A DNA stretch of 64,000 nt, taken from positions 1,202,809 to 1,266,808 of the forward strand of contig NC_029527.1 of the NCBI RefSeq assembly GCF_001577835.2, in the 5' to 3' direction. Positions within the stretch are counted from its first letter, which is position 1. Every line of letters starts with the position of its first letter. This document shows positions 11,729 through 53,911 of this stretch, piece after piece. The notes below the pieces were generated by a model. That model did no database searches and was not told the DNA's origin. It saw nothing but the letters and a program-made list of their open reading frames with translations. The DNA comes from Coturnix japonica. Lineage: Eukaryota > Chordata > Aves > Galliformes > Phasianidae. Both the position numbers and the translations under genes were made by a program.

Positions 11729-14615
11729 ATGCGGGCGGCCCACGGGCTGTGGGCCACGCTGGCCCTGATCGTGCTGCCGGGAGGAGGCAGAGCGCTGAGA
11801 GACGGCGAGTGCGAGGGTGAGTGGGGGCGGGACGGGGGGGGCGGGAACGGGGCACGGCAGGGACGGGCCCAGAGCGGGATGGGCCCAGAGCGGGTCATGG
11901 CGGGGAGCGGCAGCCACAGCTCGGCCGGGACGGAGCGCTCCGCTCGGCTCCACTCGGCTCCGTTCGGCTCCGTTCGGCTCCGTTCGGCTCCGCTCGGCTC
12001 CGTTCGGCTCTGCTCGGCTCCATTCGGCTCTACTCGGCTCTATTCGGCTCTACTCGGCTCTGCTCGGCCCGTCCCGTGCCGGCCGGTTCCGCCCCGCCCC
12101 GTAACTCCCGTCCGGTCCCGTCGGTTCCGCTCGTTCCGCTCCCGTCGCCGTGTGGCCGCAGTGCGAAGTGTCGCTGCTCCGTGCGGGACGATCCCGGGGC
12201 GGGACAGAGGCGGGGCCGGGAGCTGCGGGGTAACTGAGCTGTGCTGCCCTCCCCACCCGCAGCGCTGGGCTCTTTGTGAAGGTTTGTTATATTTCAGTGG
12301 CTTTGAAAGTGATGCAGAAGTTTGTGGGGAATGAGGAACGTGCCGAGTGGGAGCAACACAGTAACAGTGATGGTGTGACAGCTTTCTCTCTTGGAAGCGA
12401 CTGCACAGAATCCCGTTACAGACTGTACAGTAACGCGATATCGCTGATGGTTCAGCTGATACACTTTATAGATGAGCTGCTTTTCAGGCAGGGCTGGTTT
12501 TGAAGCCCACAGTCCAACAAGCAGCTTAACATCAGCACAAACAGGGCTGCAGGTTTCTGTTTTTCCCTGGGCTCTGTTCTGTGTCACACCCCCACAGCTG
12601 AACCCAGCACACAGAGCTCAGTGGGCAGTTCAGGGATCTGCTAGTTCAGACTGTCAGAAACCCACCCAAACTATGGGGCATCTTTGCTGCCTCACACACT
12701 GTGATACCCACGAGAGCACTGATGGCCAATGCAGCTTCTAAATGCTCTGTTCTGCAGCCCCCCCTTACTCTGTTCCCTGCTGCCATCAGGTTCTTGCAGT
12801 GACAGGTAACTCCATCCATCTTCCTTTCCAGTGTGCGTCACCTTCCTGGGGAGGTTCTACCAGAGTCTGAAGGACAACGATGTTGAGTTCACACCCGCCA
12901 GTATTGAAAAGGAGCTCATGAAATCCTGCAAAGAGGCAAAAGGCAAAGAGAACCGCTTGGTAAGTAGATGTCAGCATTGAGTCAGGAGGAAATAAGCTGT
13001 GGAACACTTGGCAGATGAGGGGAAACCAGCACTTCTGTGTTTGTTTGGATGCTGTCCCTCCCTGGGGGCTGCGCTTCCTGCTCTGCAGCCACAACAGCTC
13101 CTGTGATTTGCTGCTGTTGTGAGAGGGGAAGGGAGCACAGCTCTGTTGTATGAAGTTCACTGTAAATATATGGATGTATCTGTCAACAGGCACCTTACTG
13201 CTGGCCTTATTTCTCCCTGTTACCAAAGGACTTGGGATTACTTTCTTTTGCCTTCCTGTAGCAAACCTGGAAAGCTCCCTAACTGTAAATGTCAGGCTGC
13301 AAAGAGATGGATAGAAAACCTTCTTATAGGAACGTTAACGTGGATTTCCAGCTCGCTTTTTTCTTCCCCTCAGTGCTATTATATCGGGGCTACAAGTGAT
13401 GCAGCCACCAAAATCATTAACGAGGTGTCCAAACCAATGAGTCACCACATCCCCGTGGAAAAGATCTGCGAGAAACTGAAGAAGAAAGACAGTCAGATCT
13501 GCGAACTGAAATACGGTGAGTTGGCAGCACGAGGAAATGGGGGAACCCATTTAATGGGATCCTGGATGTGCTGGGAAGAAGCACGTTCAGGTCATTGGGG
13601 TCTCCAGGCGGGGCTGCTGTCAGTGGGTATCCCAGATGGCTGTAAGGGGATGGGCTGTATGGGGCATGCTCTGTATAGGGGATGCTCTGTATGGGGGATG
13701 CTCTGTATGGGGCATGCTCTGTATAGATGCTCGTTATAGGATGCTCTGTATTGGGGCATGCTCTTATAGGGGATGCTTCTGTTATGGCGCATGCTCTTTT
13801 AGGGGGCATGCTCGTGTATAGGGGAATGCTCGTATGGGATGCTCTGTTATGGTGCCATCTCTGTATAGGGGATGCTCTGTATGGGGCATGCTCTGTATAG
13901 GGATGCTCTGTATGGGGGCTGCTGGTGGGGCTGCTGGCTGCTTTAACCCCTTTAGCTTCTGCAGAACCACTGCTCAACCTCCCAGTTGGCAGCAGTGCTG
14001 TGCCCAAAGCCCTACTGGGACCTGGCTGTTCTGGCAGCACACAGTGCACCTGGGCTGGTGCCTGTTGAGCTGCCGGGCTGTGCGGGTGCTGCTGGCATCG
14101 CTGGGTGCTGCTGTCACCTGTCCTGGCTGCTGCCTCTCACCACCCAACTCGGACCCAACGCTCCGTGCTGCTGTCTGCCCTGAGAAGACCAAAGAACAGC
14201 CACAACCTTCATCCTGCCGGCCCCTCTTCCATCCCTGGGGGCGGCCATTGGGCTGCGGTTGCTGCTCTCCTCGTTCCTTGCACTAACGGAGCCCCGCAGC
14301 CTCCCAGGCAGCCAATGGCTGCCATCACCAGCCGCCGCTGTCTGCACGGCCCTGAGGACTCACAGTGGATCGTGTTGTTGCCGTGACCCCGTTGGAGCCG
14401 GTGCTGATGTTGGCTGTGCTGTCCCCGCAGACAAACAGATCGACCTGAGCAGCGCCGACCTGCGCAAACTGCGCGTCAAGGAGCTGCGGCGGATCCTGGA
14501 CGACTGGGGCGAGACGTGTAAAGGCTGCGCCGAGAAATCCGACTTCATCCGCAGGATCCATGAACTCATGCCCAAGTACGCGCCCAGGGCGGCGGGGGCG
14601 CGCTCCGACCTGTGA
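11729..14615 (+). CDS. MANF: MANF, mesencephalic astrocyte-derived neurotrophic factor
   Basis: ER-resident, stress-induced, secreted survival factor that works with the BiP chaperone system. Four coding exons join in frame: 11729-11816, 12832-12959, 13374-13515 and 14431-14615, giving 180 residues, the usual family length. Residues 1 to about 23 are a signal peptide (hydrophobic [14 protein letters not shown]). All eight family cysteines are present (28, 31, 62, 73, 104, 115, 149, 152). The N-terminal saposin-like domain is in exons 1-3. The C-terminal SAP-like domain is in exon 4 and carries the CKGC motif at 149-152. The last four residues are RSDL, a KDEL-like ER-retrieval signal (RTDL in human). 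The ATG was chosen because it directly precedes the signal peptide; an in-frame ATG 24 nt upstream would add eight residues. CDNF, the paralogue, fits the sequence less well. Confidence 0.97.
11939..12067 (+). repeat. 10-bp tandem repeat in MANF intron 1
   Basis: About 13 copies of a decamer close to CGGCTCCGTT. The copies drift in the second half to CGGCTCTACT-like forms. It sits about 120 bp inside the first intron in GC-rich sequence. Its even length produces spurious open frames on both strands ([10 protein letters not shown]-like periodic peptides), which are not genes. Confidence 0.9.
13655..13925 (+). repeat. Minisatellite in MANF intron 3
   Basis: Roughly 16-17 degenerate copies of a unit of about 16 bp close to ATGCTCTGTATGGGGC. 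Unit length varies (13-18 bp) in the middle, while the two ends are the most regular. It lies entirely within the intron between MANF exons 3 and 4. Periodic frames such as [16 protein letters not shown] are by-products of the repeat. Confidence 0.92.
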
Positions 14616-14625
14616 GCCGTGTTGG

Positions 14626-14655
14626 CGCGGTTCGGTTCGGTTCGGTTCGGTTCGG
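14626..14655 (+). repeat. Pentamer repeat in MANF 3' UTR
   Basis: Five to six copies of GGTTC immediately after the MANF stop, within the very short 3' UTR. Confidence 0.85.
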
Positions 14656-14666
14656 TGTCTGTACGC

Positions 14667-14672
14667 ATTAAA
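14667..14672 (+). terminator. MANF poly(A) signal
   Basis: ATTAAA 52 nt after the MANF stop codon, giving a 3' UTR of well under 100 nt. The RBM15B promoter follows almost at once. Confidence 0.8.
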
Positions 14673-14689
14673 GTGACACGGTTCGGACC

Positions 14690-14989
14690 GCGCCGCCTCC
14701 GCTGTCACGTGCTTTTTCCCGCGGTTCGGGGGGTGGTGGGAGGGGCGGTGGGCGTGGCCGCGCAGCGCACGCCGCATTCTGATTGGCCGCCCGGAGTGAC
14801 GCGCCGGCGGGAGGCGTTCCCGCGCACGTCTCGGCGCGCCGCCGCCGCGTTCAGCCGGCGCCATGCGGCGTGTCGCGCGGTGATGACGTGGAGCCCGCGC
14901 GGCGCGGCGGCCGGAGCCGCCTTCGTTCCCTTTTGTCCAAGATGGCGGCGGCCGCCGGAGGCGTCTCCTGAGCCGCGGGCCCCGGCGCC
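14690..14989 (+). promoter_or_regulatory. RBM15B CpG promoter and 5' UTR
   Basis: CpG-dense sequence with an inverted CCAAT box (ATTGG, 14782-14786), a TGACGTGG element at 14884-14891 and a YY1 core AAGATGGCGGC at 14939-14949, typical of a start-site-proximal position. The whole space between the MANF poly(A) signal and the RBM15B ATG is about 320 bp, so termination of MANF and initiation of RBM15B are closely packed. Confidence 0.7.
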
Positions 14990-17731
14990 ATGAAGCGCGG
15001 CAGCGAACGGGACGGCAGCCCGACGGGGGCCGGGGGAGGCCGCGCCGCCGCCGCCGCCAAGAGGCCCCGCGAGCGAGAGCGCGAGAGCAGCAGCCGGCGC
15101 GGCCCGCACCGCAGCTCGGGCGCGTCCCGCAGCAGCCGGGACAAGTCCACGCCCGGCGGCGGCGGCGGCGGCGGCGGAGGAAGCGGCGGAAGCGGCGGAG
15201 GCGGCTCCGGGTCCCGCAGCCACCGCGGCGATGAACGCGCCGGCGGCGCCGAGTCCAACCACCGTCCGGCAGCCGGCGGCAGTTCGGCCTCCGCAGCCCG
15301 CGGGCAGCCCGCCCCAGCCGCGGCCTCGTCGTCGTCGTCGTCCCGCGCGCTCGGCGTGCCCAAGGCCAAGGCGCTGCCCGGTGCCGTGGTGGCCCCGTCG
15401 CTGCTGTTGGCCGGGCCGCCGCCGGGCGCCGCGCCCTCGCTGCTGCTGGCGCCGCTGGGGGGCTCGGCCGGGCTGGCCGGGGAACCGCCCGGCTCGTGTG
15501 AGTACAAAACGCTGCTGGTGAGCGGGCTGAGCGCGGCCCTGCCCGACCAGCTGCTGGAGGACGGGCTGTTCCGCCTGTTCCAGCGCTTCGCGGGGGGGGG
15601 CGCCGGGGACATCAGCGTCAAACTCTCCCACACGCCCGAGCTCGGCCGCGTCGCCTACGTCAACTTCCGACACCCCGGGGACGCCCGCGACGCCCGGCGA
15701 CACGCCCGGGCCCGGCAGCTGCTGCTCTACGACCGGCCGCTCAAGGTGGAGCCCGTGTACCTGCGCGGGGGCCGCAGGAGCCGCACGCCGCCCCCCGCCC
15801 CCTCCCCGGAGCCGCTGGGCTACCTGCCCCCCCTGCACGGCGCATACCAGTACAAGCAGCGCTCGCTCTCGCCCGTCACCAGCCCTTTGCTGCGGGAGCC
15901 GCGGCCCCGCCATGCACATGCTGCCGCCGCCGCCTTCGCGTTGGAAGCCGCCGCCATCGGGCTCTCCCGGGAGCGGGAGCGAGCCCTGGATTACTACGGG
16001 CTGTACGACGAGCGCGGCCGGCCCTACAGCTACCCCATCGTGGCCGAGGAAGACCTGATGCCGGAGGACGACCAGAGAGCCACCCGCAACCTCTTCATCG
16101 GCAACCTGGACCACAACGTCTCGGAGGTGGAGCTGCGACGGGCCTTCGAGAAGTACGGCATCATCGAAGAAGTGGTGATCAAGCGCCCGGCCCGCGGCCA
16201 AGGCGGCGCTTACGCCTTCCTTAAGTTCCAGAACTTGGACATGGCGCATCGGGCCAAGGTGGCGATGTCCGGCCGCGTTGTGGGCAGGAACCCCATCAAA
16301 ATCGGCTACGGGAAAGCCAACCCCACTACCCGGCTGTGGGTGGGTGGGCTCGGCCCCAGTACTTCCCTGGCTGCCCTGGCGAGGGAGTTTGACCGCTTTG
16401 GCAGCATCAGGACTATTGACTATGTGAAGGGAGACAGTTTTGCTTATATCCAGTACGAAAGCTTGGACGCTGCCCAGGCCGCCTGCGCGCAGATGAGAGG
16501 CTTTCCCTTGGGTGGGCCGGAGAGGAGACTCCGTGTGGATTTTGCCAAAGCAGAAGAGACGAGATACCCGCAGCAGTACCAGCCCGCGCCCCTCCCCGTG
16601 CACTACGAGCTGCTCGCTGACGGATACAGCAGACACAGAAGCCTAGAGCAAGACTTGAGGGTGCGAGATAGGACTCCTCCGCACCTCCTGTACTCGGACA
16701 GAGACAGGAGCTTTGCAGAGGCAGACTGGGCCAGTCCTGCCAAAAACGCTGAGCGCAGGAACAACTTGGAGAGCTACAGCCGCTCGGTGCGGAGCCGGAG
16801 CGGAGAGCGCTGGGCCAGCGACAGCGACCGCGCCGTGCCCAAACTGTGGGAAGAGAGGAGGAAACGGCGGAGCCTTTCCAGCGACCGCGGCAGGACTGCG
16901 CACTCCCCTTACGAGGACAGAAGCAGGACAAAGGCCAGTGGGCCGGCTTCAGAGCGCAGCCCGGAGCGGGCTCGCAAGGAGAATCACACTACAGAATCCG
17001 GAGCTGAGAAAGAACAGAGCAACTCCCTCCAGAACAATCGTCACGCGACCGAGGAGAAACCCCACCGAGAGGCGTCCGACGCTGCGCAGCCTAAAAAAAG
17101 GGACAGCGAACGCAATCATCGAACTGCTGAATCGGAAGCAAAAACTCACGAGGAGCCGAAATCCGAGACCAAAAAGGTAAAGAATTTGTCGGAATACGCT
17201 CAGACGCTGCAGCTGGCTTGGAACGGGCTCCTCGTGCTAAAAAACAGCTGCTTCCCCACGTCTATGCACATCCTGGAGGGGGACCTCGGCGTCATCAACG
17301 GGCTCCTTAAAGACCATTCGTCCGGCGGGAAGCTCACGCAGCTCAAAATCGCTCAGAGACTTCGGCTCGACCAGCCCAAGCTGGATGAGGTGACTCGCCG
17401 TATCAAACAAGGCAGCCCCAATGGCTACGCCGTGCTCCTGGCGACGCAGTCCGCCCCGGGCGGCTCGGGGGCTGAGGGGACCTTCCCCGCGGTCGAGCCC
17501 GGTTTGCAGCGACGGCTGCTCAGGAATCTGGTCTCCTACTTGAAACAGAAGCAGGCTGCTGGGGTTATCAGCCTGCCCGTGGGAGGAGCGAAGGGCAGAG
17601 ACAGCACAGGCATGCTTTACGCGTTCCCTCCTTGTGAATTCTCTCAGCAGTACCTCCAGTCAGCACTAAGGACATTGGGGAAGTTGGAAGAGGAACATAT
17701 GGTGATAGTTATAGTCAAAGACACTGCCTAG
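14990..17731 (+). CDS. RBM15B: RBM15B (OTT3), SPOC-family RNA-binding protein
   Basis: Nuclear adaptor that recruits the WTAP-METTL3 m6A-methylation complex to RNAs including XIST, and that also acts in splicing and mRNA export. It is an intronless 913-residue frame (human about 890). Order: a disordered N-terminus with an RERERES motif and a Gly/Ser run near residues 57-75; RRM1 about 171-255 (EYKTLLVSGLSAALPDQLL); RRM2 about 365-441, with RNP2 LFIGNL and RNP1 GGAYAFLKF; RRM3 about 446-520 (LWVGGLGP, DSFAYIQY); an Arg/Ser/Glu-rich linker to about 735; and a C-terminal SPOC domain about 737-913 ending EEHMVIVIVKDTA. The ATG is in the MKRGSERDGSP start shared with human. RBM15, its paralogue, differs in the RRM3-SPOC linker. 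Very high GC in the first 1.4 kb creates long antisense frames, which I do not call. Confidence 0.97.
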   Translation: MKRGSERDGSPTGAGGGRAAAAAKRPRERERESSSRRGPHRSSGASRSSRDKSTPGGGGGGGGGSGGSGGGGSGSRSHRGDERAGGAESNHRPAAGGSSASAARGQPAPAAASSSSSSRALGVPKAKALPGAVVAPSLLLAGPPPGAAPSLLLAPLGGSAGLAGEPPGSCEYKTLLVSGLSAALPDQLLEDGLFRLFQRFAGGGAGDISVKLSHTPELGRVAYVNFRHPGDARDARRHARARQLLLYDRPLKVEPVYLRGGRRSRTPPPAPSPEPLGYLPPLHGAYQYKQRSLSPVTSPLLREPRPRHAHAAAAAFALEAAAIGLSRERERALDYYGLYDERGRPYSYPIVAEEDLMPEDDQRATRNLFIGNLDHNVSEVELRRAFEKYGIIEEVVIKRPARGQGGAYAFLKFQNLDMAHRAKVAMSGRVVGRNPIKIGYGKANPTTRLWVGGLGPSTSLAALAREFDRFGSIRTIDYVKGDSFAYIQYESLDAAQAACAQMRGFPLGGPERRLRVDFAKAEETRYPQQYQPAPLPVHYELLADGYSRHRSLEQDLRVRDRTPPHLLYSDRDRSFAEADWASPAKNAERRNNLESYSRSVRSRSGERWASDSDRAVPKLWEERRKRRSLSSDRGRTAHSPYEDRSRTKASGPASERSPERARKENHTTESGAEKEQSNSLQNNRHATEEKPHREASDAAQPKKRDSERNHRTAESEAKTHEEPKSETKKVKNLSEYAQTLQLAWNGLLVLKNSCFPTSMHILEGDLGVINGLLKDHSSGGKLTQLKIAQRLRLDQPKLDEVTRRIKQGSPNGYAVLLATQSAPGGSGAEGTFPAVEPGLQRRLLRNLVSYLKQKQAAGVISLPVGGAKGRDSTGMLYAFPPCEFSQQYLQSALRTLGKLEEEHMVIVIVKDTA

Positions 17732-17990
17732 CCCACACTGTCTTTTCAGATTCCATGTTTTCTTTGTGTGTCACACAACCCCGTTGTTTTTAAGGCCAAT
17801 CATTTTGGTGGAGGCTCAGAACACCTCGACCGGAGTGCAAAGATTTTTAGTTTCTAATTAATTTTAATACCATTTAAATAGAGCCCGTTTCATTCGTTTT
17901 TAATATGTGACACTGTCCGCTGTTGTTCTGTATTTTTATTTTTTAACTGTATGAAAAAGTTGTCAGTAAAGCCTTGTTCACTGATGGGTT
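17732..17990 (+). other. RBM15B: RBM15B 3' UTR
   Basis: AT-rich tail after the stop. The likely poly(A) signal is the variant AGTAAA at 17965-17970, followed by a GT-containing stretch (ttgttcactgatgg). I found no canonical AATAAA in this interval. Confidence 0.6.
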
Positions 17991-18157
17991 TCTAAACTCG
18001 TGCGCTATCATCCTGGTTCTTGGGGCCGCTGATGGGGGCCCAGCCCAGGCTCTCAGCTCCTCGAGTCTCCTGCAGGGTGGGAGGGGAAAGGGGGTTTGTC
18101 ATTGTGCCCTATGGGAGGCTGAAAGGTGGTTTTTGCTTTCTTGGTTTTGTCTGGGTG

Positions 18158-18208
18158 CATTTCAAGGCCAGGCTGGATGTGGCTCTGGGCAGCTTGGGCT
18201 GCTGAAGG
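18158..18208 (+). mobile_element. CR1 LINE 3'-end scrap
   Basis: The short match to the CR1 3' region reads ttcaaggccaggctggatgt followed by ggctctgggcagc, a hallmark phrase of avian CR1 elements. No further CR1 sequence continues on either side, so it is an old remnant. Confidence 0.7.
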
Positions 18209-19054
18209 AGAAAGTCACAAAGAGGGGAAACCCTGGTGGGCCTGTATTAAATGCAGACAGATGAAGGGCACCAGGCTGGTCTGTGAGCTGGGTGCCCTTT
18301 TGTAGAGCCACCGCGTTCACAATGGTCTGAGCAAGCAGACTCACCTGCTGCCAAAGGCGCTTTGGGGCTGCACTGCTGGGTGTGAGCAGTGGTTGAACCC
18401 TACACAGCCAGCAGAATAACTCAGCTTAATGACACCTCACTTTGGTTTTAACTCTAAGCCCTGCAGCTCCACGGCAGGGACAGCATCAGCTCAATTGAAT
18501 GATGTGTTGGTGTCAACAGTTATGGTCGGTGGGTTGGTTTGTTGTAACATTGGATACTGTGATCATATGGAAAGCAATGAGGTAGGTCACACGTAAGGGG
18601 ATATTTCACTTTAGTGTCTGTACCCCTGACAACATAATTGTGTCCTGAGGGTCCAAAAGCAGCACAAGGGCAGAGCAGCAGCACCGAGAGCACAGGGCAG
18701 CCGAGCTGCTCCTGTTACATGGTGACAAGGATGCTGACTGCCCACGGTGTGACCCAGACCCCGCTGCTGTTGTAATGTCAGTAAGTGTAACCTCCAATTG
18801 TTACCTGAAACCAAGAGCTGTTAAACGCCCCTTATGGCCAGTCAGTGTGACTGAAGGCTTTTGTCAGGGAGCACCCTATGGGGTGGCCACATCCCCACTG
18901 TCACAGCAGAACGTGGGGCCCTGACAAGGACCTGATGGCTTCTGACACGGCAAAAGCTGCAAGTCCCTGATAACAGAGCCAAGGAACCACTGCAGATACC
19001 CGACCTTCCACTTCCCTTTTGAGACAAGGAAATGCATTGGGTTCGGGTTGTTTT

Positions 19055-19275
19055 ATAAGCTGGGCAGAGGGGAACCATATGAGGTTCAACAAGGGCAAGT
19101 GCAGGGTCCTACAGCTGGGGAGGGGCTGAGCTGCCATAGGGGAGCTGTGCAGAGAAGGACCTGGAAGAGGCTGCCCAAAGAGTCTCCACCTCTGGAGCCA
19201 CCTGGATACTTTCCTGCACAACCTGCTGTAGGGATCCTGCTCTGTCAGAGCACGTACACTTGTTGCAGTAAGGAA
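19055..19275 (+). mobile_element. CR1 LINE fragment, internally deleted
   Basis: It begins with the CR1 phrase gaggttcaacaagggcaag and tgcagggtcct. It then jumps to a later CR1 segment (gaggctgcccaaagagtctc, cacctggatactttcctg, aacctgctgtagggatcc). The jump implies an internal deletion relative to a standard CR1 3' end. No coding capacity remains. Confidence 0.8.
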
Positions 19276-20688
19276 GTGCAATAGGGCACTGGGTCTGCAT
19301 TCAAGCTGGGAGGAGGGGAGGCAGGGTGGTCCAAGAGCATCAGAAGGATACGCACAGCTGGCACAACACCTCTCAGTAGCAGCAGAGCTTTGTATTTCTT
19401 TTCCTCTCCTCCTGAGCAGCACGTTTTTAAAGTAAAGCTGTATAAAATGAGTTTTGATAAGGCATTGGCTGACTTGCACAGCCACTGGATGGCAGACCCA
19501 GTTTCCAGCTCCCTGTCTAATCATAACACTGCTCCAATGGTGGGTCTTAAATGCTGTAGTAATTGCAACTTGTCCATCTTTGTAGGTGCTGTAGGTTTCA
19601 ATCATCCATTAAAAGCTGCAGCAGAACTCTTATCTTTTCAATTATTAACAAGCATTCCTGGGTAAGTGCGTTAAGCAGATGCAATGCTGGAAGGAAGAAG
19701 AGCGATCCTTTCTGTGGGTTAAAGAGGCTCTTCTTCAAACAATGAATCCTTCAGCCTTCATTGAAACGAGCACTGTTTGTTGTGGAAAACTTGATGTAGC
19801 ATCAAGGAGAAGCCTCCAGCTCCCTGCTCTGCCTCACACCCTATTCTGAAGGCAGCCAAAAGAGAGAAAGGGTTAGAAGCTGAGTGGGTATTCTCTGAAC
19901 ACCAGAGCATAAAGAATGCATTGAAGTGGCCTTGTCCAAGCAAGTGAAAAGCACACTTACCTTTCAGTTTCAACTCACCACACTAAGCTGTAGATGAGTG
20001 TTTTTGACCGTGCAGCACAGCACACAACTGGTGTTTTTTCTCCCCTGTACAAAGGACAGGGTCCATTGTCATGTATGAGCAGGAGCACCTCATTTGCCTT
20101 CCACCAGTACAGCCAGAAGGCAACACACATGATGCCAAACCAACCTGGATGAGGAGTCCCAGGGCAGCTGCTGCCTTTTGACAGCCAGAGCAAGGCACTG
20201 AGCTCCTGCCCTTCCTGCAGCTCAGCTGCAGACTGGATATTCTGGAGCACCTTCAGAGGACACCAGCAGCACTCCCCATTCACACACCAAGCAGCAAAAA
20301 AGCTGCGCTGCTCAAAACCCCTGCAGAAAATTCAAGGCTGGTAGACAAGCCGACACAGCAGATTTGATCCCATAGGCAAGATGTCCTGCAGGGCTGGGAG
20401 TCCTTGCAGACCAGAGCAGTGTGTGGAGCCTGTGCCCTCTGAAATCTCACCTCTTGTTTACTCTGCCCTTTCTTGCAGCTGGGCCAGCAGCTACACCCAG
20501 CTGCTCTGCTGCACAGGGCCACGTCCTGCCGATAGGCAGAGCATCTGGATGGGCGGCAGAGGAATGCACGGCAACAGCTCACGGCCAGAAACAGAGACAG
20601 GACTTGTATTTGATTTTTTAATAAATACACTTTACATTAAAGAAAAAAAAAAGGCCTTCAATTTCAATTTGCAGTTTCCACACAGATG

Positions 20689-20690
<2 letters not shown>

Positions 20691-20719
<29 letters not shown>
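20691..20719 (+). repeat. Poly(A) tract of 29
   Basis: An uninterrupted run of 29 A. No retroelement body or target-site duplication is visible beside it, so I treat it as a simple repeat (or poly-T on the DCAF1 strand). Confidence 0.9.
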
Positions 20720-20721
<2 letters not shown>

Positions 20722-21384
20722 TTTAAAAAACTGTAACCACAAAGGGCAGAACGGGAGAAAGAAGGCTCAAACTTTAATCCCAGATTCCCACATCCTCACA
20801 AACACTGGGCTCCAATCAGGGCAAACCAGGCTTTCCATCAGCCTCCCAGAGAGCTGGTATCACAGCGAGCATCTCTGCTTTATACAGCCTGTCCATTCAG
20901 TTACCAAACGCCCCCAGAGCTCTTCCCTGGAGGCCAACTTCATCTGAAACACAGAGACCTTGCAGGCAGCAACACCTGCTGCGTTCTTAAAAAATAAAAT
21001 CATATTTAAAATAAAAATATTCTCATTCCTCAACAGCTTTAGAAACAACAATCCTCTTATTCCATTTAGTAGTTGCATAAAAATGCCTCTCTTTAAATTT
21101 TAAACAATTTGTTTCCCCCAAACCTACCCCACAGGAATAAAGTACTACAGGAATACAAAGTCCAGCAGTTCGTTCCCTCTTCACTACAACACCTGCCTTT
21201 TTTTTTTTTTGGTTGCTTTTTTTGTTGGTTTTTTTTTCTGTTTTATATAAAACTATTTCTGTTCTTTAGGAAAGAACTTTATACAAAGAAAATAGACTGT
21301 GAAATATCTTCAGAAGTTTCCTTGAAGAGGAGAGTCGTCTCAGCCTAAAATAAAAAATAAAAAATAAAAGGCAGAGAGAAAAGA

Positions 21385-21593
21385 GGCCTAACCCCAGGTC
21401 TCTTTATTGTAGAGCTTCAGACTTTGCTCCGAGCCTCAAACTGACTCAAACCAACACAGTGGATGAGCTGAAGTTCCTCAGGCTTTCCCAGGAGGAAAAG
21501 GGTTGGGGTGCTCAGAATCCATTTCCAATTTGGTCTCTGGTCTTCTGCTGGGAAGGGAAGTGTCTCCTCCTGGCAACACCCCCCTAACGCTCC
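21385..21593 (-). other. DCAF1: DCAF1 3' UTR with proximal poly(A) signal
   Basis: On the minus strand an AATAAA lies at 21403-21408, about 190 nt after the stop, giving a compact 3' UTR. Longer forms ending near 20600-20770 are possible from ATTAAA hexamers further on. Confidence 0.6.
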
Positions 21594-53903
<32,310 letters not shown>

Positions 53904-53911
53904 GGCTCAGC

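Larger units (their letters stand above)
17991..21380. other. Convergent intergenic region RBM15B / DCAF1
   Basis: Gap between the two converging 3' ends. Apart from two CR1 scraps and a 29-A tract I find no gene. Minus-strand ATTAAA hexamers near 20617-20622 and 20771 could serve a longer DCAF1 3' UTR, so part of 20600-21400 may be transcribed with DCAF1. Confidence 0.6.

Noticed and set aside
13417-14049. Periodic 150-210 residue frames around the MANF intron 3 array
   Set aside because: They come from translating the minisatellite; the strings repeat and match no family.
14705-16636. 643-residue minus-strand open frame opposite RBM15B
   Set aside because: It is Ala/Gly/Arg-rich with no domain and mirrors the very GC-rich RBM15B exon. 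Stop codons are rare by composition alone. RBM15B on the other strand has full RRM and SPOC domains.
20600-20720. Plus-strand AATAAA followed by A runs, as if the tail of a processed gene copy
   Set aside because: The sequence before it shows no coding or RNA-gene similarity I can recognise and no flanking duplication.
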